This document shows positions 56,194-64,000 of a stretch of DNA of 64,000 bases, in pieces. The translations under genes were made by a program, and so were the position numbers. Origin of the DNA: Streptomyces resistomycificus (GTDB lineage: Bacteria > Actinomycetota > Actinomycetes > Streptomycetales > Streptomycetaceae); contig NZ_KQ948999.1 in NCBI RefSeq assembly GCF_001514265.1, forward strand, positions 225,646-289,645, given 5' to 3'. The notes under the pieces were generated by a model. That model ran no database searches and was not told the DNA's origin. It saw only the letters and a list, made by a program, of their open reading frames with translations. Position 1 is the stretch's first letter. Each line of letters starts with the position of its first letter.

Positions 56194-57928
56194 TGCGGGC
56201 CTCCTGCGGGGTTTTCGGGGGCGGGCTTGGGGGTGGGAGCCTGCCGGGTTCCGGTCTCCGCGTCGGCGTCGGCGTCGGCCTCGGTGTCGGTGTCGACCTC
56301 GGACTCCGGGTCGGCTGCGGCTGCGGCTGCGGATTCCGCGTCGGCCGCGGCTTTGGCTGCTTGCCCGGCTGCAGCTTCCGGTGTGGCTGCCGGTGTGGGT
56401 TCGGCAGGCGGTACCTGCTCGGCTCCGGCCTCGCCTGCGGTCCCGCTACCGGCCCCCGCTCGGGGCTCAGCCCCAGTCACGGTCTCGGCGCCGGACCCGG
56501 CCTCCGTCGCAGCGTCGGTCACGGTCTCGGCCCCGGACCCGGCCTCCGTCGCAGCGTCGGTCCTGGTGCTCGGCTCTGCCTCAACACCTCGCTCGGGCTC
56601 CGGTTCGTCGAAGGCCGGGCGGGCGTGGTGCCAGGGGGCGTCCGGGCTGCGCGGGGTGGCGGCCTTCGGGGGCGTGCCGCCGGCCTGCGGAGGCGCGGCG
56701 GCCTCGTCGGTGTCGTCGGTGTCGTCAGATGACGCCGCCGTACCGGGCATGTCTCGCTGACTCGCCGACCCCTCGGACGTCGTGCGCGCACGACGCCGGG
56801 CGACCGGCGCTTCCCTGGGCGGAGCAACCGCGGGCGGTACATCCGTACCCGCCACATCAGTACTGGAGGTCTCCGCACCGGAGGCCTCCACACCGGAGGC
56901 CTCCACACCTGAGGTCTCCGCACCCGAGGACTCGGCACCCGAGGCGTCCGTACCCGAGGACTTGGCACCTGAGGCGTCCGCACTCGAGATATCCCTACCC
57001 GGCGCATCCGCGGGCTGAGGCGCCTCGGTCGCGCCCTTCGTGGCACGCGCCTCCGGGCTCGTCTGGCTCGCTGAGCCCTCCGACGCCGTGCGGGAACGCC
57101 TCGGGGCGGCGGGCGTGTCCGCGGCCTCGGGTGTGGACGCCGGGGTGGTCGCGCCCTCCGGGGCACGCGCCTCCGGGCTCGTCTGGCTCGCCGAGCCCTC
57201 CGACGCCGTGCGGGAACGCCGCACCGGCCGGTCACCCACAGCGCGTGCCGCCGGACGCTCACCAGCGGCGCGTGCCGGGCGTTCGCCGGGGGCTGCCGAT
57301 CGCGCGGGACGTTCGCCCGGGGTGCGGCCCGCTCCGCGGGCCGGGCGGGTGGGGGCCGGGGGGAGTTGACCCTTGAGGGGGCCCCATTCGTTGGGGTCGG
57401 GGACGCCGGGGGGGAGCATCTGGCGGCGTTTGGGGCCGCCGTGTTCGGACTCGCCGGGTTCCTTGGCACCTGGCCAGGCCTTGGCGACGCGGGCGGCGAG
57501 GACGAAGTCCTTGCGGAGGGGGTGGCCCTCGAAGCCCTCGGGGAGCAGGAGGTGGTCCAGGGCGGGGTGGCCCTCGAAGGCGACGCCGAACATCTCGTGG
57601 GTCTCGCGCTCGTGCCAGGCGGCACCGGCGTACACGTCGACGGCGGTCGGCAGGGCGGGGGCGTCGTGCGGGACGGTCGTACGGACGAGGAGGCGGCGTA
57701 CTGGGGAGAGCGCCACGACGTGGGCCGAGACGCGGAAGCCGGTGCCGGGTTCGTCGACCGCGCTGAGCCAGTCGAAGTAGGTGCAGCCGAGGCGGTCGCG
57801 GGCCGCTTCCAGTGCCGAGATCCAGGAGGAGGGGGGTACGTCCACGGTCAGGACCTCGTACGACTCCTCCGCCGTGGCCTGCGGGCCGAACAGTTCCTCG
57901 GCGGGGGCGGGCAGCCAGCCGACCACGG

Positions 57929-57932
<4 letters not shown>
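56190..57932 (-). CDS. nuoC: NADH-quinone oxidoreductase subunit C with a very long disordered tail
   Basis: 580 residues. The first 195 make a NuoC domain, with AWHERETHEMFGVAFEGHPALDHLLLPEGFEGHPLRKDFV near residues 105-145. The other 380 are low-complexity Ala/Ser/Thr/Pro/Glu with internal repeats: a 40-residue unit with RTASEGSASQTSPEA twice (and a weaker third), a run of SGAE/SGVE pentads, and a 14-residue DAATEAGSGAETVT repeat twice. NuoC is usually 150-250 residues or fused to NuoD; no NuoD sequence is present here. ATG 57932 overlaps the nuoB stop by four bases. Confidence 0.88.
57042..57220. repeat. 120-bp-spaced direct repeat inside nuoC
   Basis: Bases 57042-57100 and 57162-57220 are 59-bp near-identical copies (one mismatch seen), exactly 120 bases apart, so the duplication keeps frame. 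A third, weaker copy lies near 56757-56800, and two copies of a 42-bp unit start at 56479 and 56521. Confidence 0.85.
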
Positions 57933-58620
<688 letters not shown>

Positions 58621-58630
<10 letters not shown>

Positions 58631-59031
58631 GCCAGGACTCCCTTCTTGTATGCGTAGAGCAGACCCACGGCCAGGAAGCCGAGGAAGATGAACATCTCCA
58701 CGAGGGTCGTCGCGCCGTACCCGGGGGCGGCGAAGACGGTCGCCCAGGGGAACAGGAAGATCGAGTCGACGGCGAAGATGACGTACAGGAAGGCGTAGAC
58801 GTAGTAGCGGACCTGGGTGTGGGCCCAGCCCTCGCCGACGGGGTCGACACCGCACTCGTACGTCAGGAGCTTCTCGGGGGTGGGGACCACGGGTCGCAGC
58901 AGGCGCCCGGCTCCGAAGGCGACGGCGACGAACAGCACGCCGACGACGGCGAGCAGCCCGACGACCGAGTACGACTGGAAGTAGTCCGCCGCGACGACGA
59001 CGGTCGAATCGACGACGGTCGGTTCCGGCAC
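58621..59031 (-). CDS. nuoA: NADH-quinone oxidoreductase subunit A (second nuo cluster)
   Basis: A 136-residue NuoA with three membrane segments and the conserved loop LTYECGVDPVGEGWAHTQVRYYVYAFLYVIFAVDSIFLFPWA, including the Cys in TYECG used to sense conformational state in other complexes. First gene of the nuoABCHIJKLMN unit, so the promoter should lie in 59032-59300. Confidence 0.95.
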
Positions 59032-59073
59032 GTCCGTCCCTCGCTCCCTGACCTCGTGGACCCCGAGGCCTCG

Positions 59074-59124
59074 TGGACCCTGTGGCCCCGTTGACCCTGT
59101 GGCCCCGTTGACCCTGTGGGTCCG
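59074..59124. repeat. 17-bp tandem repeat upstream of nuoA, three copies
   Basis: Units starting at 59074, 59091 and 59108 (TTGACCCTGTGGCCCCG and variants), followed by shorter GGACCCCGT repeats to about 59153. The array starts 43 bases upstream of nuoA in the 345-base gap between nuoA and the divergent kinase gene. No gene is seen in the gap. Confidence 0.85.
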
Positions 59125-59376
59125 CCGGACCCCGTGGACCCCGTGGACCCTGTCACTACGTGAACGCCGCCGTGGGTGTTCCGCGTGCCCGCCGCTCTCC
59201 GACGGTCCGCGTGAACCTCACTGTTCGACGATCTGTACGCACGGGAGTCTAGGGCCTGCTAAAGACGAGGTAAGCAGGCCGTCACGCGTTGACGTGCCTG
59301 GGTGGGGTTTTCCCCCGGGCCGGCGGGGCGGTCCGCCTCATGGCGCGGCGGCCCGGCGCCCGGCACGCTAACCCGT

Positions 59377-60579
59377 ATGACCGAACGTCTACCGTCTTCG
59401 AGACCCTCCGGGGAAGCGGACAGCGACCGTCTGCCGCCTGCCCGTTTCGCCTTCGACCGGCACACCTGGAAGGAGATCGCGCACCTCCTGGCGAACCTGC
59501 CGGTGTCACTGCTGGGCTTCGTCTACGTCGTGACGGTGTTGTTCACCGGCTTCTGGCTGACCGTCACGGTGATCGGCTTGCCACTGCTCGCGGCCGGCCT
59601 GATGGGTGCGCGGCAGCTGGGGAAGCTGGAGCGGGCGCGGGCCAGGGCGCTGCTCGGGGTACGGGTCGACGAGCCGACGCCGCTGCCCCTGCGCGGCAGC
59701 AAGCACGGCTTCGTCGCGCAGCTGTGGATGGGGATCAAGGACCCGGTGGGCTGGCGGACGGTGCTGTACGACTTCATCCGGCTGCCCTGGGGTGTCCTGA
59801 CCTTCACCATCACGCTGACCTCGTTGTTCGTGCTGTGGCCGGTGCTGCCGTTCATCGCCCGGGGGCTGAGCAACGTGGACCGGGCGATGGTGCGCGGTCT
59901 GCTGTCGCCCTCCGACGAGCTGGAGCGGCGGATCGCCGAGCTGGAGTCGGACCGGGGGGTCGTGGTCGACACCGCGGCGGCCGACCTGCGGCGTATCGAG
60001 CGCGATCTGCACGACGGGGCGCAGGCCCGGCTGGTCAACCTGGCGATGGGGCTGGGCCTGGCCAAGGAGAAGCTGCTGGAGGACCCGGACACGGCGGCGG
60101 TGATGGTCGCGGAGGCGCACGGCGAGGTCAAACTGGCGTTGCAGGAGCTGCGTGATCTGGCCCGGGGCATCCACCCCGCCGTGCTGACGGACCGCGGTCT
60201 CGACGCCGCCCTGTCCTCCGTCGCCTCGCGCTGCACGGTGCCGGTGAAGGTGACGGCCGACCTGCCCAGCAGGCCCGCCGCCGCGATCGAGGGCATCGCC
60301 TACTTCACGGTCTCGGAGCTGCTGCAGAACGTCAGCAAGCACAGCGGGGCGCGGACCGCGTCCGTCGACGTGTGGCGGGCGGACGACCGGTTGCTCATCC
60401 AGGTGTGGGACGACGGCCGTGGCGGCGCGCGCCTCGACGGCGGTACCGGCATGCGGGGACTCGCCGACCGGCTGGGCGCCGTGGACGGCCTGTTCGTCAT
60501 CGACTCGCCGCCGGGCGGACCGACCGTGGTGACGGCGGAGCTGCCGTGGCGGGACCGGACGTTCGACGCCCGGGGGTAG
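59377..60579 (+). CDS. Membrane sensor histidine kinase (NarL-partner type), copy 1
   Basis: 400 residues. Two pairs of hydrophobic segments make a membrane sensor domain (about 30-75 and 120-165). A HisKA_3 domain follows with the phosphorylated histidine H212 in RRIERDLHDGAQARLV, then an HATPase domain (LQNVSKHSGA as N box, DDGRGG and GTGMRGLADR as G boxes). It has no periplasmic domain of note, so it probably senses a membrane or internal signal. The ATG at 59377 has no Shine-Dalgarno sequence and may be leaderless. It is a paralogue of the next gene and presumably acts on the regulator at 62387. Confidence 0.9.
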   Translation: MTERLPSSRPSGEADSDRLPPARFAFDRHTWKEIAHLLANLPVSLLGFVYVVTVLFTGFWLTVTVIGLPLLAAGLMGARQLGKLERARARALLGVRVDEPTPLPLRGSKHGFVAQLWMGIKDPVGWRTVLYDFIRLPWGVLTFTITLTSLFVLWPVLPFIARGLSNVDRAMVRGLLSPSDELERRIAELESDRGVVVDTAAADLRRIERDLHDGAQARLVNLAMGLGLAKEKLLEDPDTAAVMVAEAHGEVKLALQELRDLARGIHPAVLTDRGLDAALSSVASRCTVPVKVTADLPSRPAAAIEGIAYFTVSELLQNVSKHSGARTASVDVWRADDRLLIQVWDDGRGGARLDGGTGMRGLADRLGAVDGLFVIDSPPGGPTVVTAELPWRDRTFDARG

Positions 60580-60687
60580 GGAAAACCCCCCTCCCGAGAC
60601 GCCGACGGACTCCATGGTCCGCGGGGCCGCGACCGAGCAGGGTGAGGTACGACGGCAAGCAGCAGGACGAGGAGAAGGACTACGCCG

Positions 60688-62049
60688 ATGGCCACGGACT
60701 ACGGGCAGGGCTACGGGTACGACGCTGAGCTCGGCCCCCGCGAGAGCGTACGGCGGCACCGGCTGCCGGCCGGCCTCCGGGCGCCGTTCGAGGGGCGCAG
60801 CTGGCGCGAGTTCGGCTATGTGCTGCTGAGCCTGCCGATCAGCATCGTGCTGTTCACGTACGCCGTCACGATGGTGTCACTGGGCGCGGGACTGCTCGTG
60901 ACCTTCCTCGGCATTCCGGTGCTGGCGGCCGGGCTGGCGGGGTGCCGCGCGTTCGGGGCGCTGGAGCGGACGCGGGCCCGGGCGCTGCTGGGTCTGGAGG
61001 TGGCCGACCCGGAGCCGTTGCGGATGAACAAGCACGGCGTGATGCCCTGGATCGGGGCGGTCCTCAAGAGCGGCACCTCGTGGCGGACGCTGCTGTACGC
61101 GGTGCTGCACCTGCCGTGGGCGGTGTTCTCGTTCGTCGTCGCGGTGAACCTCTGGGTGTACGGCTGGGCGCTGCTGACGTACCCGCTGTGGTTCTGGCTC
61201 TTCCCGGTGTACGGCGGTCAGGACGGACTCCAGCTCTACGGCGACGAGACCCACCAGATCTATCTCGACAACCCCTTCGAGATCACCGTGACGGCGCTGG
61301 TGGGGCTGCTGTTCACGCTGGCCACGCCGTGGATCGTGCGGGCGCTGACGATGGTGGACCGGGTGATGGTGCACGGGCTGCTCGGACCGACACGGCTGTC
61401 GGCGCGGGTGGTGGAGCTGGAGTCGGACCGGGGAGTCGTCGTCGACACCGCGGCGGCCGACCTGCGGCGCATCGAGCGGGACCTGCACGACGGGGCGCAG
61501 GCCCGGCTGGTGGCGCTGGCCATGGATCTGGGGCTGGCGAAGGAGAAGCTCGCGGAGGATCCGCAGGCGGCGGCGCGGATGGTGGACGACGCGCACGGCG
61601 AGGTGAAGACGGCACTGCAGGAGCTGCGGGACCTGGCGCGCGGGATCCACCCCGCCGTCCTGACGGACCGGGGGCTGGACGCGGCGCTGTCGGCGGTGGC
61701 ATCCCGGTGCACCGTGCCCGTGCAGGTGGAGGTGGATCTGCGGTCCCGGCCGGCGGCGGCGATCGAGGGGATCGCGTACTTCACGGTGTCGGAGCTGCTG
61801 CAGAACATCAGCAAGCACGCCCGGGCGAGCTGGGCCGCGGTGGATGTGTGGCGGGTGGAGAACCGGCTGATGTTGCAGGTCGTGGACGACGGCGTGGGCG
61901 GGGCGGACACCTCCGCCGGGTCGGGGCTGGCCGGGCTCGCGGAGCGGTTGGACGCGGTGGACGGGATCCTTGTCGTGGACTCACCGGCCGGCGGGCCCAC
62001 CCGGGTGACCGCGGAGCTGCCCTGGCGGACGGAGCCGGCGATGCGGTGA
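60688..62049 (+). CDS. Membrane sensor histidine kinase (NarL-partner type), copy 2
   Basis: 453 residues with the same plan as copy 1: paired membrane segments (about 45-85 and 130-225), HisKA_3 with H267 in RRIERDLHDGAQARLV, and HATPase with LQNISKHARA, DDGVGG and GSGLAGLAERL. The region from LESDRGVVVDTAAADLRRIERD to the end is nearly identical to copy 1; the sensor part diverges and has a longer middle loop (VYGGQDGLQLYGDETHQIYLDNPFE). The two kinases therefore probably sense different signals and feed one regulator. Confidence 0.9.
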   Translation: MATDYGQGYGYDAELGPRESVRRHRLPAGLRAPFEGRSWREFGYVLLSLPISIVLFTYAVTMVSLGAGLLVTFLGIPVLAAGLAGCRAFGALERTRARALLGLEVADPEPLRMNKHGVMPWIGAVLKSGTSWRTLLYAVLHLPWAVFSFVVAVNLWVYGWALLTYPLWFWLFPVYGGQDGLQLYGDETHQIYLDNPFEITVTALVGLLFTLATPWIVRALTMVDRVMVHGLLGPTRLSARVVELESDRGVVVDTAAADLRRIERDLHDGAQARLVALAMDLGLAKEKLAEDPQAAARMVDDAHGEVKTALQELRDLARGIHPAVLTDRGLDAALSAVASRCTVPVQVEVDLRSRPAAAIEGIAYFTVSELLQNISKHARASWAAVDVWRVENRLMLQVVDDGVGGADTSAGSGLAGLAERLDAVDGILVVDSPAGGPTRVTAELPWRTEPAMR

Positions 62050-62386
62050 GCGAACCGGGGCGGCGAGAGCGGCTCGGACGGGCGGCGGGGCTTCTGGCCT
62101 CCGCCGCCCTTGTGTGTGCCGGTGTGCCGGTGTGCCCGTGTGCGCCGGTGTGCCGGTCCGCGGCACCGCCTGACGTCCGCCGAACCGAAGCCACGCCCGA
62201 TGATCGACGACAGGATGATCGACAACAGGCCGTGCAGGAGGCCGGAACCCGCCGTGCCGTGACCGTATTCCCGTGGATTCCCGCTGCCCGGGCGCACCGG
62301 GGTCCGAATGCTGGAATGCTGGACTTCGTCGTCCGGGCGGGCGTGTAGTCGGGGGCTGTGGGGGGCCGAGGATCGTGGAGGACAGG
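62050..62386. other. Gap between kinase 2 and the response regulator
   Basis: No gene is seen in these 337 bases. Around 62110-62160 is a tract of GTGTGCCG-like repeats similar to the one at 39604. The regulator thus may have its own promoter rather than being a direct operon partner of the kinases. Confidence 0.5.
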
Positions 62387-63046
62387 GTGCGGGTGGTCAT
62401 CGCCGAGGATTCAGTGCTGCTCAGGGAGGGCCTGACCCGGCTGCTGACCGACCGGGGGCACGACGTCGTCGCCGGAGTCGGTGACGGGAACGCGTTGATC
62501 AAGACCATCACGGAGCTGGACGCGCAGGACGAGCTGCCGGACGTCGTGGTCGCCGACGTACGCATGCCGCCGACGCACACCGACGAGGGGGTGCGGGCCG
62601 CCGTACAGCTGCGCAAGGCGCATCCCGGACTCGGCGTACTCGTGCTGTCGCAGTACGTGGAGGAGCGCTACGCCACCGAACTGCTGGCCGGTTCCAGTCA
62701 CGGGGTCGGCTATCTGCTGAAGGACCGGGTGGCCGAGGTGCGTGAGTTCGTGGACGCGGTGGTGCGGGTGGCCCAGGGCGGTACGGCCCTGGACCCCGAG
62801 GTCGTCGCGCAGCTGCTCGGACGCAGCCGCAAGCAGGACGTGCTCGCGGGACTCACCCCGAGGGAGCGCGAGGTCCTGGGGCTGATGGCCGAGGGCCGTA
62901 CGAACTCCGCGATCGCCCGGCAGCTGGTAGTGAGCGACGGGGCCGTCGAGAAGCACGTCAGCAACATCTTCCTGAAGCTCGGGCTGTCGCCGAGCGACGG
63001 GGACCACCGGCGGGTCCTCGCGGTCCTCACCTACCTGAACTCCTGA
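62387..63046 (+). CDS. LuxR/NarL-family response regulator
   Basis: 219 residues. The receiver domain has the acidic pair E7-D8, the phosphoacceptor D57 in VVVADVRMPP, and the conserved Lys in GYLLKDRV. The C-terminal LuxR helix-turn-helix reads LTPREREVLGLMAEGRTNSAIARQLVVSDGAVEKHVSNIFLKLGL. I chose the GTG at 62387 because GGAGG precedes it; GTG at 62375 is an alternative. It is the expected partner of the two kinases upstream and may control nuoA or korA. Confidence 0.92.
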   Translation: MRVVIAEDSVLLREGLTRLLTDRGHDVVAGVGDGNALIKTITELDAQDELPDVVVADVRMPPTHTDEGVRAAVQLRKAHPGLGVLVLSQYVEERYATELLAGSSHGVGYLLKDRVAEVREFVDAVVRVAQGGTALDPEVVAQLLGRSRKQDVLAGLTPREREVLGLMAEGRTNSAIARQLVVSDGAVEKHVSNIFLKLGLSPSDGDHRRVLAVLTYLNS

Positions 63047-63108
63047 AGCCCTCGGCGCTTCCGAACTTCCGGCCGCCCGAAACCGTCGCAACCGCCGAAA
63101 CCGCCGAC

Positions 63109-63125
63109 ACTGACACCGTGTCAGT
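63109..63125. promoter_or_regulatory. 17-bp palindrome upstream of korA
   Basis: ACTGACAC, one base, GTGTCAGT: a perfect 8-bp inverted repeat in the 310-base gap between the response regulator and korA. It looks like a dimeric-repressor operator or a short terminator; which cannot be told here. The rest of the gap shows no gene. Confidence 0.5.
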
Positions 63126-63356
63126 CGCGCCGGCACGACACGGAGCGAGCGAGAACCGGAGGAGTCGCGGAAGCGTCTTCTAGGGAAGCGCCGAGGGTGG
63201 GTAAATCACGACAAGTCGGGGCAAGCAACCGTCTCAAATGCGTGTCCATCATGCGAATGACCCAGGGAAGGCGATCCTTGCGGTCGTAGGGTTGGTCCTG
63301 GGAGGGCCTGCGGGTAGGTCGCTCCCAGACAGCCGCCTCGAGGGAGGTCCAGATCA

Positions 63357-64000
63357 GTGACGCAGGTCAGTAGCCCAGCGGAACAGGCCGACGGAACCGT
63401 CGTGGGAGAGCAGCGCAAAGCGGCAGGCACTAAGGATGTCCGCCGCCTGGACCGGGTGATCATTCGTTTCGCCGGGGATTCCGGTGACGGTATGCAGCTC
63501 ACCGGTGATCGTTTCACTTCGGAGACGGCGTCCTTCGGGAACGATCTGTCGACGCTGCCGAATTTCCCGGCCGAGATCCGGGCCCCTGCCGGCACGCTGC
63601 CGGGCGTCTCGTCTTTCCAGCTGCATTTCGCCGACCATGACATTCTCACGCCGGGTGATGCGCCGAATGTGCTGGTGGCGATGAATCCGGCGGCGTTGAG
63701 GGCGAACATCGGCGACCTGCCGCGGGGTGCGGAGATCATCGTCAATACGGATGAGTTCACCAAGCGGGCGATGGCGAAGGTGGGCTATGGGAGCAGTCCG
63801 TTGGAGGACGGTTCGCTGGATGGTTATCACCTGCATCCGGTGCCGTTGACGTCGTTGACGGTTCAGGCGCTGAAGGATTTCGACCTGTCGCGTAAGGAGG
63901 CCGAGCGGAGCAAGAACATGTTCGCGCTGGGTCTGTTGTCGTGGATGTATCACCGGCCCACGGAGGGTACGGAGAGGTTTCTGACGTCGAAGTTCGCGAG
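63357..64000 (+). CDS. korA: 2-oxoacid:ferredoxin oxidoreductase alpha subunit (C-terminus cut by window edge)
   Basis: The first 214 codons, open to the right edge. From the GTG at 63357 (AGGGAGG upstream) the protein reads through a 30-residue leader to VIIRFAGDSGDGMQLTGDRFT, the start of the gamma-type domain, with FPAEIRAPAGTLPGVSSFQLHFA and NVLVAMNPAALRANI, as in KorA proteins where gamma and alpha domains are fused. With a beta subunit, expected next, it would convert 2-oxoglutarate and CoA to succinyl-CoA, CO2 and reduced ferredoxin. Codon third positions use more T and A than in neighbouring genes. Confidence 0.9.
   Translation, partial: MTQVSSPAEQADGTVVGEQRKAAGTKDVRRLDRVIIRFAGDSGDGMQLTGDRFTSETASFGNDLSTLPNFPAEIRAPAGTLPGVSSFQLHFADHDILTPGDAPNVLVAMNPAALRANIGDLPRGAEIIVNTDEFTKRAMAKVGYGSSPLEDGSLDGYHLHPVPLTSLTVQALKDFDLSRKEAERSKNMFALGLLSWMYHRPTEGTERFLTSKFA

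Noticed and set aside
58863..59156. Collagen-like frame TGSTGSTGSGGPTGSTG upstream of nuoA
   Set aside because: The Gly-x-x pattern comes from the 17-bp and 9-bp DNA repeats. The frame then runs out of frame into nuoA, has no ribosome site and shows no wobble bias.
63206..63763. Minus-strand frames opposite korA
   Set aside because: The plus-strand frame reads a clear KorA N-terminus with a ribosome site; the minus frames are its shadows.

Overview
The window is high-GC (about 70%) actinobacterial chromosome, almost certainly Streptomyces. The evidence is codon use with G/C at nearly every third position, frequent GTG and TTG starts, a DUF1707/DUF4190 protein, an EF-Tu1-type tuf gene, and a gene order that matches, as I remember it, the S. 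coelicolor region running from the second nuo cluster to the S10 operon (seen here in reverse). I could run no searches; assignments rest on reading the proteins.

Region 1 (1-29.9 kb, nearly all minus strand) is the translation/transcription core. It holds the spc operon start (rpsH partial, rpsZ, rplE, rplX, rplN, rpsQ) and the S10 operon (rpmC, rplP, rpsC, rplV, rpsS, rplB, rplW, rplD, rplC, rpsJ). A short two-gene insert follows (acyltransferase, DUF1963 protein), then the str operon (tuf1, fusA, rpsG, rpsL), a DUF1707 protein, rpoC-rpoB, rplL-rplJ, two paralogous lipoproteins, rplA-rplK, nusG and secE. The leaders of rpsJ and rpsL share an exact 27-bp hairpin-forming element, which suggests joint control of the two operons. 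Several operon junctions carry strong hairpins, and rplJ has an attenuator-like leader.

Region 2 (30-38 kb): tRNA-Trp, aminotransferase aspC, adenosine deaminase, murB, 77-bp tandem repeats, an MFS exporter with an upstream TetR repressor (two near-identical 22-bp operators), the hadA-hadB dehydratase pair, rpmG, tRNA-Met and tRNA-Thr. The rpmG-had-trpT-secE-nusG linkage recalls mycobacteria.

Region 3 (38-48 kb) is mixed and more accessory. It has a cytosine-deaminase-like amidohydrolase that lacks key catalytic residues, a nucleotide-sugar/NmrA-like NAD(P)-binding protein, an NTF2-like protein and a small Zn-ribbon protein. A TIR-NB-ARC-TPR STAND protein sits beside tRNA-Tyr. Then come YajQ, a GlsB-like membrane protein, an APC permease, two DnaA-box-like sites, YccF and HtpX.

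Region 4 (48.3-59.0 kb, minus) is a ten-gene complex I cluster, nuoA-B-C-H-I-J-K-L-M-N, with no nuoD, E, F or G. NuoC carries a disordered tail of about 380 residues, and NuoB, I, J and K also have low-complexity soluble tails. Region 5 (59-64 kb, plus) holds two paralogous membrane histidine kinases, a NarL-type regulator and the start of a 2-oxoacid:ferredoxin oxidoreductase alpha subunit (korA). This neighbourhood suggests a ferredoxin-fed, NADH-module-less respiratory complex under two-component control, which is inference only.
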